From positions 2,955,448 through 3,019,447 of the forward strand of contig CP054182.1 in NCBI GenBank assembly GCA_015709675.1: a stretch of 64,000 nt of DNA, in the 5' to 3' direction. Shown here in pieces: positions 54,995 to 63,116 of the stretch (within the stretch, counting starts at the first letter, position 1; each line of letters opens with the position of its first letter). The notes under the pieces were generated by a model, which was given only the letters and a program-made list of their open reading frames with translations, searched no databases and was not told where the DNA came from. A program made the position numbers and the translations under genes. The stretch comes from Ignavibacteriales bacterium (GTDB taxonomy: Bacteria; Bacteroidota; Ignavibacteria; Ignavibacteriales; Ignavibacteriaceae).

Positions 54995-55587
54995 TTTACG
55001 GTAATCCGGCCTGCCATTGCTCTGCCAATGGTGGCATCGTCGGAAAATTCCAAATCGCCACCTATTGGAATTCCCCTTGCCAGGCGGGTAACTTTAATCG
55101 GAAAATTCTCCAGTTCTTTCATGAGCATTAGTGAAGTAGTGTCTCCCTCCGTATCAGGATTTAATGCCAGAATCACCTCAAGAACATTCCCAACCATTAC
55201 TCTCTCAAGGAGTTCTTTAATTCTCAGTTCTTCTTTATAAATTCCCTTCAGAGGCATCAGCACTCCCCCCAGAACGTGATAGACACCCCTGAACTCATTG
55301 GCTCTTTCAATGTGCAGGATATCGCCTGCTTCTTCCACAACGCAAATAACGGATTTATCTCTCTTTTCACTGCTGCAGATTGAACAAATCTCTTTTTCAG
55401 TGATATTATAGCAGATATTACATGAATGTAAATCCCGCTTTAATGACTGAACAGCATCTAAAAACTTCTGAAAATCAGGATCTTTACTGCGAAAAAGATA
55501 CATGGCCAATCGCTGGGCTGATTTTTTTCCAATTCCCGGGAATTTTGCAAATTCCTCGATCATTTTCTGAAGCGGCTCAGCAATCAA
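54991..55587 (-). CDS. recR: Recombination protein RecR
   Basis: A 198-residue DNA-repair protein acting with RecO and RecF to load RecA at gaps. An N-terminal helix-hairpin-helix (F-P-G-I-G-K-K-S-A-Q-R) is followed by a C4 zinc finger with Cys56, Cys59, Cys68 and Cys71, and a Toprim domain (V-V-E-E-A-G-D-I, later A-L-N-P-D-T-E-G-D). Length and domain order are normal. It follows ybaB by 2 bp, the standard bacterial ybaB-recR arrangement. Confidence 0.97.
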   Translation of the reverse strand: MIAEPLQKMIEEFAKFPGIGKKSAQRLAMYLFRSKDPDFQKFLDAVQSLKRDLHSCNICYNITEKEICSICSSEKRDKSVICVVEEAGDILHIERANEFRGVYHVLGGVLMPLKGIYKEELRIKELLERVMVGNVLEVILALNPDTEGDTTSLMLMKELENFPIKVTRLARGIPIGGDLEFSDDATIGRAMAGRITVK

Positions 55588-55589
55588 AA

Positions 55590-55925
55590 TCAGAATCCGG
55601 GGATATTGAGTCCGGGAGGGAGCATTCCCTTAGTCACTTTTTGCATCTCTTCTTCAGCAAGTTTTGTAGCTGAAGCAATTGCCTTGTTAACTGCGGCAAC
55701 CACCAGATCTTCGAGTATTTCTTTTTCCTCTGCATTAATAACACTCGGATCAATCACAAGCGAAATAAGTTCCTTGTTGCCATTTACTGTAGCCTTAATC
55801 ATACCGCCACCAGCCTCTTCGCTGACCGTCAGGTTTCCAAGCTGTTGCTGTGCTTTAGCTATGTCTTCCTGCATTTTTTGAATCTGTTTCATCATGTTGG
55901 GCATTCCGGGGAATCCGCCTTTCAT
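55590..55925 (-). CDS. ybaB: YbaB/EbfC family nucleoid-associated protein
   Basis: A 111-residue DNA-binding protein: two helices flank a beta-sheet (V-S-E-E-A-G-G-G-M-I-K-A-T-V-N-G typical of the family). It binds DNA and affects nucleoid structure. A clear AAAGGA ribosome-binding site precedes its ATG. It lies directly before recR. Confidence 0.95.
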   Translation of the reverse strand: MKGGFPGMPNMMKQIQKMQEDIAKAQQQLGNLTVSEEAGGGMIKATVNGNKELISLVIDPSVINAEEKEILEDLVVAAVNKAIASATKLAEEEMQKVTKGMLPPGLNIPGF

Positions 55926-55942
55926 ATTGTCCTTTCAGTCTC

Positions 55943-56131
55943 TCAATTAATAAAAAATGGATTCAAAATATACTCATCCTGATCTTCTAATTCAGGACTC
56001 AAATCGCTCCACTTGGGAGTGAAGGGTACCGCTTCCTGTAAATATTTTTTCGATTTTTGATAAACTCCGTCAATTCCCCAAAACCGATCAGGATAAAAGA
56101 ATCCGCAATCCTGTGGATTCAATCGTTTCAT
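55943..56131 (-). CDS. Possible small protein (62 aa), unknown
   Basis: A short reading frame directly before ybaB with a fair ribosome-binding site (AGGTAAG before the ATG). The composition (several W, P, D, E and F residues, for example F-W-G-I-D and F-T-P-K-W-S-D-L-S-P-E-L) is protein-like rather than random. It has no signal peptide, membrane helix or recognisable domain. The frame lies in the 262-bp gap between the divergent ybaB and psd genes and so could also be chance. Confidence 0.38.
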   Translation of the reverse strand: MKRLNPQDCGFFYPDRFWGIDGVYQKSKKYLQEAVPFTPKWSDLSPELEDQDEYILNPFFIN

Positions 56132-56188
56132 TCTTACCTGCAGGTTACTTAACTTTCATATTACTTTTTTTTATTTCCGGAAAGGCAG

Positions 56189-56845
56189 ATGACAAAATAC
56201 GGCTATTCGACCATGGGAGTGGTTTTTGCCCTATGTTTTATCCTGATACTCGCTGGTATCTGGGCAGAAAATCCTATTCTCAAATACTCGCTTTTCGTTT
56301 TTACAGGGCTTTTAACCATTTTCACCCTGAATTTTTTCCGTGACCCTGAAAGAAATACTCCCTCCGCAAAGGACGTAATTGTCTCCCCTGCTGATGGAAA
56401 AGTCATTATCATTAAAGAGATTGAAGAACCCAATTTCATTAAGGGAAAAGCCACACAGATTTCTGTTTTTATGTCCCCTCTGAACGTCCATGTCAACCGC
56501 ATCCCGGTTGACGGCTCAGTTAACTATGTCAAATACCACAAAGGTCAGTACATTGCTGCTTTTGAAGACAAGGCGTCAGAGGTAAATGAACGTTCGGAGA
56601 TAGCTTTGGATTCAAAACTTGGAAAAGTTCTCTTTACTCAGGTTGCCGGATTCGTTGCAAGAAGAATAGTATACGACCTTAAGGCCGGTGATCAGGTTAT
56701 CATGGGGAAAAGGTTTGGCATGATCAAATTTGGCAGCCGCGTGGATGTCTGGGTTGGAGAAGGTTTCTCGACCCAGGTCAAAGTCGGTGATATCGTAAAA
56801 GCAGGCGAAACCGTGCTTTATAAGGCAGAAAAGCCGGCTCAATGA
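56189..56845 (+). CDS. psd: Phosphatidylserine decarboxylase proenzyme
   Basis: A 218-residue enzyme of the short archaeal/Bacteroidota-type class that makes phosphatidylethanolamine from phosphatidylserine. Two N-terminal membrane segments (about 8-46) are followed by S-P-A-D-G-K-V and N-V-H-V-N-R-I-P, and the self-cleavage site F-G-S-R at 181-184, where Ser183 would become the pyruvoyl group. The ATG has a GGAAAGG ribosome-binding site. The next gene, for phosphatidylserine synthase, overlaps by 4 bp, giving a two-step phosphatidylethanolamine operon. Confidence 0.93.
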   Translation: MTKYGYSTMGVVFALCFILILAGIWAENPILKYSLFVFTGLLTIFTLNFFRDPERNTPSAKDVIVSPADGKVIIIKEIEEPNFIKGKATQISVFMSPLNVHVNRIPVDGSVNYVKYHKGQYIAAFEDKASEVNERSEIALDSKLGKVLFTQVAGFVARRIVYDLKAGDQVIMGKRFGMIKFGSRVDVWVGEGFSTQVKVGDIVKAGETVLYKAEKPAQ

Positions 56846-57579
56846 GAAAACAGGCATACCGCAGAATTATACCCAATTTTTTTACTCTGCTGAGTATGTT
56901 TTTCGGGTTTTATTCCATGATTCTTGCCTCAAATGGCAGATTCCGGGATGCTGCCTGGGTGATCATTATCGCTGCAATTTTAGATGCTCTTGATGGACTA
57001 AGTGCCCGGCTGCTGAAATCCGGCAGTGAATTTGGGGTTGAACTCGATTCTCTGGCGGATGTCATTAGTTTTGGGGCTGCTCCTTCGTTTTTAATTTACC
57101 ATGCAGTATTCGAGAAATTTGGCATCTGGGGTATAATCTTTGCATCGCTGATGATGCTGGCAGGTGGCTTCCGGCTTGCAAGATTTAATTCAGAACTTAC
57201 TGATTATGATAAAAAGAGTTTCAGCGGGCTTCCGATTCCCAGTTCGGCAATTACCCTGGCTTCATTCATTTTTTTGAGCGAGAACGCCGGATTGATCAGG
57301 GAAGAGTTTGTTGCCTGGAGTTTTCCATTGGTGGTTGGATTGTCCATACTTATGGTGAGCAGAATCAAGTATGAGACTTTACCGAAGCTTTCAGTTGAGG
57401 GCGTTAAGGATAAACCATTTCATTTTTTATTCCTTCTTGCCGGCCTGGTTACGACCATCTTTTGGGGAGCAGGCATGATTTTTTATTTCTTCATTTTTGT
57501 GATTCTCTTCGGTATTTTCAGAGAACTGTATTATAAATTATCAGCTCCGCACAGTAATTCGGAGCTATCAGAGAGGTAG
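56842..57579 (+). CDS. pssA: CDP-diacylglycerol--serine O-phosphatidyltransferase
   Basis: A 245-residue membrane enzyme joining serine to CDP-diacylglycerol. The CDP-alcohol phosphatidyltransferase motif D-G-x2-A-R-x8-G-x3-D-x3-D is complete: D51 G52, A55 R56, G65, D69 and D73. About eight hydrophobic helices follow the family plan. It works with the adjacent psd gene. Confidence 0.95.
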   Translation: MRKQAYRRIIPNFFTLLSMFFGFYSMILASNGRFRDAAWVIIIAAILDALDGLSARLLKSGSEFGVELDSLADVISFGAAPSFLIYHAVFEKFGIWGIIFASLMMLAGGFRLARFNSELTDYDKKSFSGLPIPSSAITLASFIFLSENAGLIREEFVAWSFPLVVGLSILMVSRIKYETLPKLSVEGVKDKPFHFLFLLAGLVTTIFWGAGMIFYFFIFVILFGIFRELYYKLSAPHSNSELSER

Positions 57580-57583
57580 CAAC

Positions 57584-57832
57584 GTGTATTCGGTTCAGGT
57601 ATATGTAAAAAGAAGAAAATCTATTTTAGACCCTCAGGGTAAGGCCGTTGAGCAAGGTGCCAGACTCCTTGGATATGAAGCCATTTCCGATGTCAGAGTG
57701 AATAAGCATATTGACTTTACCATCAATACCGATGATGAAAAAGAAGCCCGGGCGCTCGCTAATGATTTCTGTGCGAAACTGCTGGCAAATCCGGTTATGG
57801 AAGAATTTCAGATAAATCTGCAGAAAATATGA
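57584..57832 (+). CDS. purS: Phosphoribosylformylglycinamidine synthase subunit PurS
   Basis: An 82-residue small subunit of the multi-protein FGAM synthase (PurS-PurQ-PurL) in purine synthesis. It begins with GTG behind a GAGAGG ribosome-binding site; the K-R-R-K-S-I-L-D-P-Q-G-K-A-V segment is the family signature. purQ overlaps by 4 bp. purL is not in the window. Confidence 0.95.
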   Translation: MYSVQVYVKRRKSILDPQGKAVEQGARLLGYEAISDVRVNKHIDFTINTDDEKEARALANDFCAKLLANPVMEEFQINLQKI

Positions 57833-58548
57833 GCATAATAAACGCAGGAGTTGTTGTTTTTCCGGGATCGAACTGCGATCACGATGCCTTTGATGCACTC
57901 TCCAGATTTGACAACGTGACATCTGAGTTTATCTGGCACAAGGATACTTTTACCGGTCATTATGATCTAATCATCCTGCCGGGCGGATTCTCCTACGGAG
58001 ATTATCTCCGATCCGGAGCCATTGCAGGTCTTTCACCCGTTATGCAATCTGTTAAAAATGCAGCTGGTGAAGGAACAATAATCATCGGTATTTGCAACGG
58101 GTTTCAGATACTTTGTGAAGCCGGACTGCTCCCGGGAGCTCTCAACACTAATAAGGCACTTAAATTCATCTGTTCTGATCAGTATCTTCGTGTTGAGCAC
58201 AGTAATTCACTATTCACTGCCCTTTATTCAAAGGGAGAGGTTGTTAATTTTCCAATTGCTCACGGTGAGGGTAATTATACTGCATCAGCTGAAATAATTG
58301 AACAACTGGAAAGAGAAAACAGAATTCTTTTCAGGTATTCCGACAAAAAAGGAAACACCGGGCCGGATACAAATCCAAACGGATCAGCTAACAATATTGC
58401 GGGTATCATCAACACCGAAGGAAATGTTCTCGGACTTATGCCTCATCCGGAAAGAAATGCTGATTTACTTCTGGGAACCGCAGACGGACTCAGATTATTT
58501 ACTTCCGTAATTAATTCACTTTCAGAGAAAAAGGTACAACATGCCTAA
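57829..58548 (+). CDS. purQ: Phosphoribosylformylglycinamidine synthase subunit PurQ
   Basis: A 239-residue class I glutaminase supplying ammonia to FGAM synthase. The nucleophile is Cys89 in G-I-C-N-G-F-Q; the His/Glu pair is in [17 protein letters not shown] is the PurQ-specific loop. It partners PurS and PurL. The following tatA-like gene starts within its last 8 bp. Confidence 0.97.
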   Translation: MSIINAGVVVFPGSNCDHDAFDALSRFDNVTSEFIWHKDTFTGHYDLIILPGGFSYGDYLRSGAIAGLSPVMQSVKNAAGEGTIIIGICNGFQILCEAGLLPGALNTNKALKFICSDQYLRVEHSNSLFTALYSKGEVVNFPIAHGEGNYTASAEIIEQLERENRILFRYSDKKGNTGPDTNPNGSANNIAGIINTEGNVLGLMPHPERNADLLLGTADGLRLFTSVINSLSEKKVQHA

Positions 58549-58726
58549 TCTTGGCTTTACAGAAATACTTATCATAGTCGGTATCATCATGCTGCTGTTC
58601 GGAGCAAAAAAGATTCCGGAACTGGCACAGGGACTTGGTAAAGGTATCAAGGAATTTAAAAAAGCAGTTAAAGATCCTGCTGAAAACAATTCTGATGATT
58701 CAAAAAAAGAGATCAAAGATAAATAA
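58541..58726 (+). CDS. Twin-arginine translocase subunit TatA-like (first copy)
   Basis: A 61-residue protein: a short N-terminus, one membrane helix (about 7-22), the F-G-A-K-K-I-P-E-L hinge, an amphipathic helix with [11 protein letters not shown], and a charged tail. This is the TatA/E form that builds the export pore for folded proteins. tatC is not in the window. The next gene is a second, different copy 2 bp downstream. Confidence 0.9.
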   Translation: MPNLGFTEILIIVGIIMLLFGAKKIPELAQGLGKGIKEFKKAVKDPAENNSDDSKKEIKDK

Positions 58727-58728
58727 CT

Positions 58729-58938
58729 ATGTTCTCTAACATCGGAACCGGTGAAATTATTGTCATCGGACTAGTTATTTTACTTGTTTTCGGACCAAAA
58801 CGTCTGCCGGAAATTCTACGCAGTTTTGGTAAAGGACTTCGTGAGGTTAAAAAATCTATGTCAGAAGTTGAAAATGAAATCAAGAAATCCATGGATACTG
58901 ATGACACCCCAAAAAACAATAACAAGAATCAAGGGTAA
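58729..58938 (+). CDS. Twin-arginine translocase subunit TatA/TatB-like (second copy)
   Basis: A 69-residue protein with the same plan: membrane helix (8-21), F-G-P-K-R-L-P-E hinge, amphipathic helix, and an acidic tail rich in N and K. The F-G-P-K-R-L-P hinge is found in both TatA and TatB of this group, so it could be the TatB partner of the first copy; the short length favours TatA. The gatA start lies 11 bp downstream. Confidence 0.88.
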   Translation: MFSNIGTGEIIVIGLVILLVFGPKRLPEILRSFGKGLREVKKSMSEVENEIKKSMDTDDTPKNNNKNQG

Positions 58939-58949
58939 CGGAACCTCGC

Positions 58950-60368
58950 TTGCTCCCCTACAGATCCATTGCTGAAAAACAGGAACAGATAAGAAGCGGT
59001 AATCTTTCGCTGAAAGATAATGTATCCTTTTATCTAAACCGCATTGAAAAGCTGAGACATCTGAATGCGTTCACTGAAGTTTTTGAAAATGAAGCATTAG
59101 AAGCCGCGGAATTGGCAGAAAAGAAAATTAACGCTGGCAAACATGGAAAACTGGCAGGTGCGGTTATCGCAATTAAAGATGTCTTATCAATCGAGGGCAA
59201 AACTCTGACCTGCTGCTCAGAGATACTTAAAAATTTTAAAGCTGTTTATACAGCAACTTCCGTACAAAAACTAATAGCTGAAGACGCAATCATCATTGGC
59301 AAGACCTCTTGTGATGAGTTTGCGATGGGATCTTCTAATGAGAATTCAGCGTTCGGACCAGTTCGAAATCCATATAATCCAGAGTATGTCCCAGGCGGGT
59401 CAAGCGGTGGTTCAGCAGCAGCAGTTGCCGCGCATATGTGTGATGCTGCACTAGGAACCGATACCGGTGGATCAATAAGGCAGCCGGCCGCCTATTGTGG
59501 TATATTCGGCCTCAAGCCAACCTATTCCAGAGTTTCCAGGTACGGTCTGACAGCATTTGCTTCTTCTTTGGATTCAGTCGGACCTTTAAGCAGATCGGTT
59601 AAAGACAGTGCCCTGCTGCTTGAAGTGATATCTGGTTTCGACCGCAATGATTCAACATCCGTTACAAAGGAAATTTCTCCCGTATATCCAATTCCGGAAA
59701 ATAAAAGCACTTTTACCATCGGATTGCCTGTCGAGTATCTCACAGCTGACCTAAACCCTGAAATCAGAAACAAGGTAAACCAGGCAGCTTTTGAACTCAG
59801 AGAAGCCGGTCACCGTATTGTAGAGGTTTCTCTCCCCCACACTCCGTTTGCAATTGCTGTATATTATATACTTGCCACTGCCGAAGCTTCGTCAAATCTT
59901 GCTCGCTTTGATGGTGTACGATACGGATACAGAGAGGATTCAGCCCGGAATCCCCAGGAGATGTACACTGCATCCCGCTCAAAAGGATTCGGAACAGAGG
60001 TAAAACGGAGGATCATGCTTGGTACCTACGTCCTTTCTTCCGGTTATTATGACGCATATTACCGAAAAGCGCAGCAGGTCAGACAAAAAATCGCGGGTGA
60101 TTTTAAGAAGGTCTTTTCAGAAGTGGATTTGTTATTAACCCCGACCACACCCGGTACCGCGTTTAAAATCGGCGAAAAGAATGATGATCCGCTTGAGATG
60201 TATCTCAGTGATATCTATACAACCTCAGCTAATCTTGCGGGTATTCCGGCCATGAGTATTCCCTTCGGAAAAGCTGAAAACGGTCTGCCCTTGGGTATAC
60301 AACTGCTTGCTGATCAGTTTAATGAGGGGTATATACTTCAGGCAGCAATGAATTTCAATAAACCATAA
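58950..60368 (+). CDS. gatA: Aspartyl/glutamyl-tRNA amidotransferase subunit A
   Basis: A 472-residue amidase that releases ammonia from glutamine for GatB, converting Glu-tRNA(Gln) or Asp-tRNA(Asn). The catalytic triad is K76 (A-I-K-D), cis-Ser S151 (G-G-S-S-G-G-S) and nucleophile S175 (T-G-G-S-I-R-Q-P-A), with the spacing expected of GatA. The chosen start is TTG, as no ATG lies near the correct N-terminus (L-P-Y-R-S-I-A). gatB and gatC are not in the window. Confidence 0.95.
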   Translation: MLPYRSIAEKQEQIRSGNLSLKDNVSFYLNRIEKLRHLNAFTEVFENEALEAAELAEKKINAGKHGKLAGAVIAIKDVLSIEGKTLTCCSEILKNFKAVYTATSVQKLIAEDAIIIGKTSCDEFAMGSSNENSAFGPVRNPYNPEYVPGGSSGGSAAAVAAHMCDAALGTDTGGSIRQPAAYCGIFGLKPTYSRVSRYGLTAFASSLDSVGPLSRSVKDSALLLEVISGFDRNDSTSVTKEISPVYPIPENKSTFTIGLPVEYLTADLNPEIRNKVNQAAFELREAGHRIVEVSLPHTPFAIAVYYILATAEASSNLARFDGVRYGYREDSARNPQEMYTASRSKGFGTEVKRRIMLGTYVLSSGYYDAYYRKAQQVRQKIAGDFKKVFSEVDLLLTPTTPGTAFKIGEKNDDPLEMYLSDIYTTSANLAGIPAMSIPFGKAENGLPLGIQLLADQFNEGYILQAAMNFNKP

Positions 60369-60391
60369 GATTCTATTCAACAGAGGACTCA

Positions 60392-61423
60392 ATGAGTATA
60401 TTAGTTAACAGAAAAACCCGCCTTGTTGTCCAGGGAATAACCGGACAAGAGGGCTCGTTCCATACCGAACAAATGGTCGCTTATGGAACTAACGTTGTTG
60501 CAGGTGTTACTCCCGGTAAAGGAGGAGAAACTTTCAACGGCGTTCCCGTATATAATACCGTTAAAGACGCGGTCAATTACGCAAAAGCAAATACTTCCGT
60601 GATTTTTGTTCCTCCTGCTTTCGCGGCTGATGCTATCATGGAAGCAGCCGAAGCCGGCATCAAGGTTATTATCTGTATAACCGAAGGTATTCCCGCAGCT
60701 GATATGATAAAAGCTTATCACAATATAAAGGATAAAGGAGTAGTTCTTATCGGACCAAACTGTCCGGGCGTAATTTCCCCTGGTCAGGCGAAAGTCGGAA
60801 TTATGCCGGGTTTCATTCACAAAGCAGGTAAAATTGGAGTTGTTTCAAGAAGCGGAACATTAACCTATGAAGCAGTAAAACAGTTAACCGATGTCGGACT
60901 TGGGCAGTCAACCTGTGTTGGTATCGGAGGCGACCCGGTAATCGGATCAAAGTTCGCTGATATCGTAAAGCTCTTTAACGAAGATCCTGATACTCACGGC
61001 ATTATTATGATTGGTGAAATTGGCGGAAGTGCTGAAGAAGAAGCAGCCGCATACATCAAGAAATATGTAAACAAACCGGTTGTCGGATTTATTGCCGGAA
61101 GAACAGCACCTCCCGGCAGAAGAATGGGACACGCAGGCGCGATCATTTCCGGCGGTAAAGGCACCGCAACTGAAAAAATGCACGCGATGAAGAAAGCAGG
61201 CATCAAAGTAGTTGAGAGCCCTGCTGATATGGGTGTTACCATGAAAAAAGCCATTGATGAACTGAAGTCAAAATCTGCTATGGTTAAAAAAGCTGCTCCC
61301 GCTAAAAAGGCTGCTGCCCCCAAAAAGACAGCTGTTAAAAAGAACAGTGTTAAACCTGTAGTAAAAAAGTCATCGGCAACAACAGCAAAAAAGACTGTAA
61401 AAAAAGTAAGCAAGAAAAAATAG
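60392..61423 (+). CDS. sucD: Succinate--CoA ligase alpha subunit with lysine-rich C-terminal tail
   Basis: A 343-residue protein. Residues 1-294 form a standard SucD: CoA-binding N-terminal domain ([10 protein letters not shown]), G-P-N-C-P-G, and the phosphohistidine His247 in R-M-G-H-A-G-A-I. The enzyme interconverts succinyl-CoA and succinate with NTP formation in the TCA cycle. Residues 295-343 are extra: 18 lysines of 49, with A, P, S, T and V, and no acidic residue, resembling histone H1-like tails ([10 protein letters not shown]). Usual SucD is about 290 residues. sucC is not adjacent. It has a good AGAGGA ribosome-binding site. Confidence 0.93.
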   Translation: MSILVNRKTRLVVQGITGQEGSFHTEQMVAYGTNVVAGVTPGKGGETFNGVPVYNTVKDAVNYAKANTSVIFVPPAFAADAIMEAAEAGIKVIICITEGIPAADMIKAYHNIKDKGVVLIGPNCPGVISPGQAKVGIMPGFIHKAGKIGVVSRSGTLTYEAVKQLTDVGLGQSTCVGIGGDPVIGSKFADIVKLFNEDPDTHGIIMIGEIGGSAEEEAAAYIKKYVNKPVVGFIAGRTAPPGRRMGHAGAIISGGKGTATEKMHAMKKAGIKVVESPADMGVTMKKAIDELKSKSAMVKKAAPAKKAAAPKKTAVKKNSVKPVVKKSSATTAKKTVKKVSKKK

Positions 61424-61441
61424 AAGAAAGGATAACTTACA

Positions 61442-61858
61442 TTGTCAAACAGAACCCTGGCTATCATTAAACCCGATGGCGTCAGAAAAAATGTTGTAGG
61501 AAAGATTATTGCTCAGATTACTGAAGCAGGATTCAAAGTAAAAGGAATGAAACTCGTCCGCCTGAGCAAAGAGTCAGCCCAGGCATTTTATGAAGTGCAT
61601 AAAGAAAGACCATTTTACGGTGAATTGGTTGATTTCATGACCTCCGGGCCAGTGGTACCTATTGCACTTGAAAAAGAAAATGCAGTAGCTGATTTCAGAA
61701 AACTGATCGGCGCTACCGATCCTGCACAGGCAGATGAAGGAACCATCAGAAAGTTATTTGCCAGTTCAAAGGCGGAAAATGCTATTCACGGTTCTGATTC
61801 AGACGAAAATGCGGCACTTGAAATCTCACATTTCTTTTCACGCAATGAATTATTATAA
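61442..61858 (+). CDS. ndk: Nucleoside diphosphate kinase
   Basis: A 138-residue enzyme that moves gamma-phosphates between nucleotides. The phosphorylated histidine is H116 in N-A-I-H-G-S-D-S; the N-terminal [10 protein letters not shown] and K-E-R-P-F-Y motifs are typical. The start is TTG with a GAAAGGA ribosome-binding site. Its position after sucD is sensible, since nucleoside triphosphates link the two reactions. A hairpin terminator follows 8 bp after its stop. Confidence 0.96.
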   Translation: MSNRTLAIIKPDGVRKNVVGKIIAQITEAGFKVKGMKLVRLSKESAQAFYEVHKERPFYGELVDFMTSGPVVPIALEKENAVADFRKLIGATDPAQADEGTIRKLFASSKAENAIHGSDSDENAALEISHFFSRNELL

Positions 61859-63116
61859 AATATTCCGGGAGCGCATTTCTTTGCGCTCCCTCCTTTTTCT
61901 CCCTCTTTTTTTAATTTTTACAGGCTTTACGGCTGCCCAGAATACTGAAATTATCATGGGTGCTGACCGTTTGTTTTCTGAAAAGAAAGATTTGCTTAAA
62001 GGAAAACAAATCGGACTTGTCACAAACCATACTGCGGTCTTTAAGAACGGAACACATCTTGCCGATTCACTTTTCAGTCTGGCACCTTATGCCCGTCTTA
62101 CCACTCTCTTTGGCCCGGAACATGGTATAAGAGGTGACGCATCGGCAGGTGAGAAAATTGATAATTCAACTGATGCAAAAACCGGTGTCCCGGTTTTTTC
62201 TCTTTATGGAGTTCACCGCAAACCAACTAAAGAGATGCTGAAAAATGTTGACCTTTTAATTTTTGATATTCAGGATGTCGGCGCAAGGTTTTATACTTAT
62301 ATATCAACGCTGTATTATACCATTGAGGCAGCTGCTGAAAACAATATTCCTGTGATTGTCCTCGACCGGCCAAACCCGATTGCTTTTATGGGCAGTTTTG
62401 GTCCTGTCAGAGATACCGGCCTCACATCATTTGTGGGGATAGCTCCGATTCCGGTTGCGCATGGCATGTCAATTGGCGAACTTGCTAATTATTATGCAGG
62501 AGAACTTCTTAATGCAAAATCTCCTTCACTGACAGTTATCCCGATGAAAAATTACCGGTATGACGCTCCCCTGTCAGTTACAGCAGAGAATTTTATTAAA
62601 CCCTCTCCGAATATCATGTCCCCGGAAACTATGCTGATGTATCCGGGAACCTGTCTTTTCGAAGGTACCAATCTTTCAGAGGGGCGCGGCACATATTTCC
62701 CCTTCCTCCTTTTTGGATCGCCCTATCTTGATAACGAAAAGCTTCTGACAGAACTAAAAAAATATCAGTATCAGGATATTTCCTTTGAGGCCGTTGACTT
62801 TACTCCTGTGGAGATACAGAATGCAGTCTCAAATCCGAAGCATAAGGATAAAGAATGCAAAGGAATAAAGATTACTCCCCAAAAGAATTTGAAATCAGAT
62901 CCTATTCTGCTGACACTCAGAATCCTGCATCATGTAATAAAGATGCATCCGGCAGACTTCAGTTTCCGGGAAAAAAGTTTCAGTATTTTGTCAGGCAAAC
63001 ATGACCTTATGACACGCCTTAAAAGCGGCGAGAATCCTGATGTTATATATAACTCTTACAATCAGGAATTAGTTAATTTTATTAAAATTAAAAAGGGCTA
63101 TCTCCTTTATGAATAA
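61845..63116 (+). CDS. Exo-beta-N-acetylmuramidase NamZ-like (DUF1343)
   Basis: A secreted protein of the DUF1343 family, whose characterised member NamZ releases MurNAc from peptidoglycan fragments. The family body begins G-A-D-R-L and contains [28 protein letters not shown] and V-L-D-R-P-N-P. A signal peptide ([17 protein letters not shown]) ends just before. Two starts are possible: ATG 61845, overlapping ndk by 14 bp, or TTG 61881, which gives M-R-S-L-L-F-L as an ideal signal peptide. A lipoprotein gene overlaps its end by 8 bp. Confidence 0.88.
   Translation: MNYYKIFRERISLRSLLFLPLFLIFTGFTAAQNTEIIMGADRLFSEKKDLLKGKQIGLVTNHTAVFKNGTHLADSLFSLAPYARLTTLFGPEHGIRGDASAGEKIDNSTDAKTGVPVFSLYGVHRKPTKEMLKNVDLLIFDIQDVGARFYTYISTLYYTIEAAAENNIPVIVLDRPNPIAFMGSFGPVRDTGLTSFVGIAPIPVAHGMSIGELANYYAGELLNAKSPSLTVIPMKNYRYDAPLSVTAENFIKPSPNIMSPETMLMYPGTCLFEGTNLSEGRGTYFPFLLFGSPYLDNEKLLTELKKYQYQDISFEAVDFTPVEIQNAVSNPKHKDKECKGIKITPQKNLKSDPILLTLRILHHVIKMHPADFSFREKSFSILSGKHDLMTRLKSGENPDVIYNSYNQELVNFIKIKKGYLLYE
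61867..61890 (+). terminator. Terminator-like hairpin after ndk, within the 5' end of the NamZ-like gene
   Basis: A perfect 8-bp stem, GGGAGCGC and GCGCTCCC, with an 8-base loop is followed by a pyrimidine-rich tract (TCC-T5-CTCCCTC-T7). In form it is a Rho-independent terminator for ndk. However, the reading frame of the next gene runs through it, and one candidate start (TTG 61881) lies at the end of the loop with GGGAG in the left arm as its ribosome-binding site. It may therefore also control translation. Confidence 0.65.
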
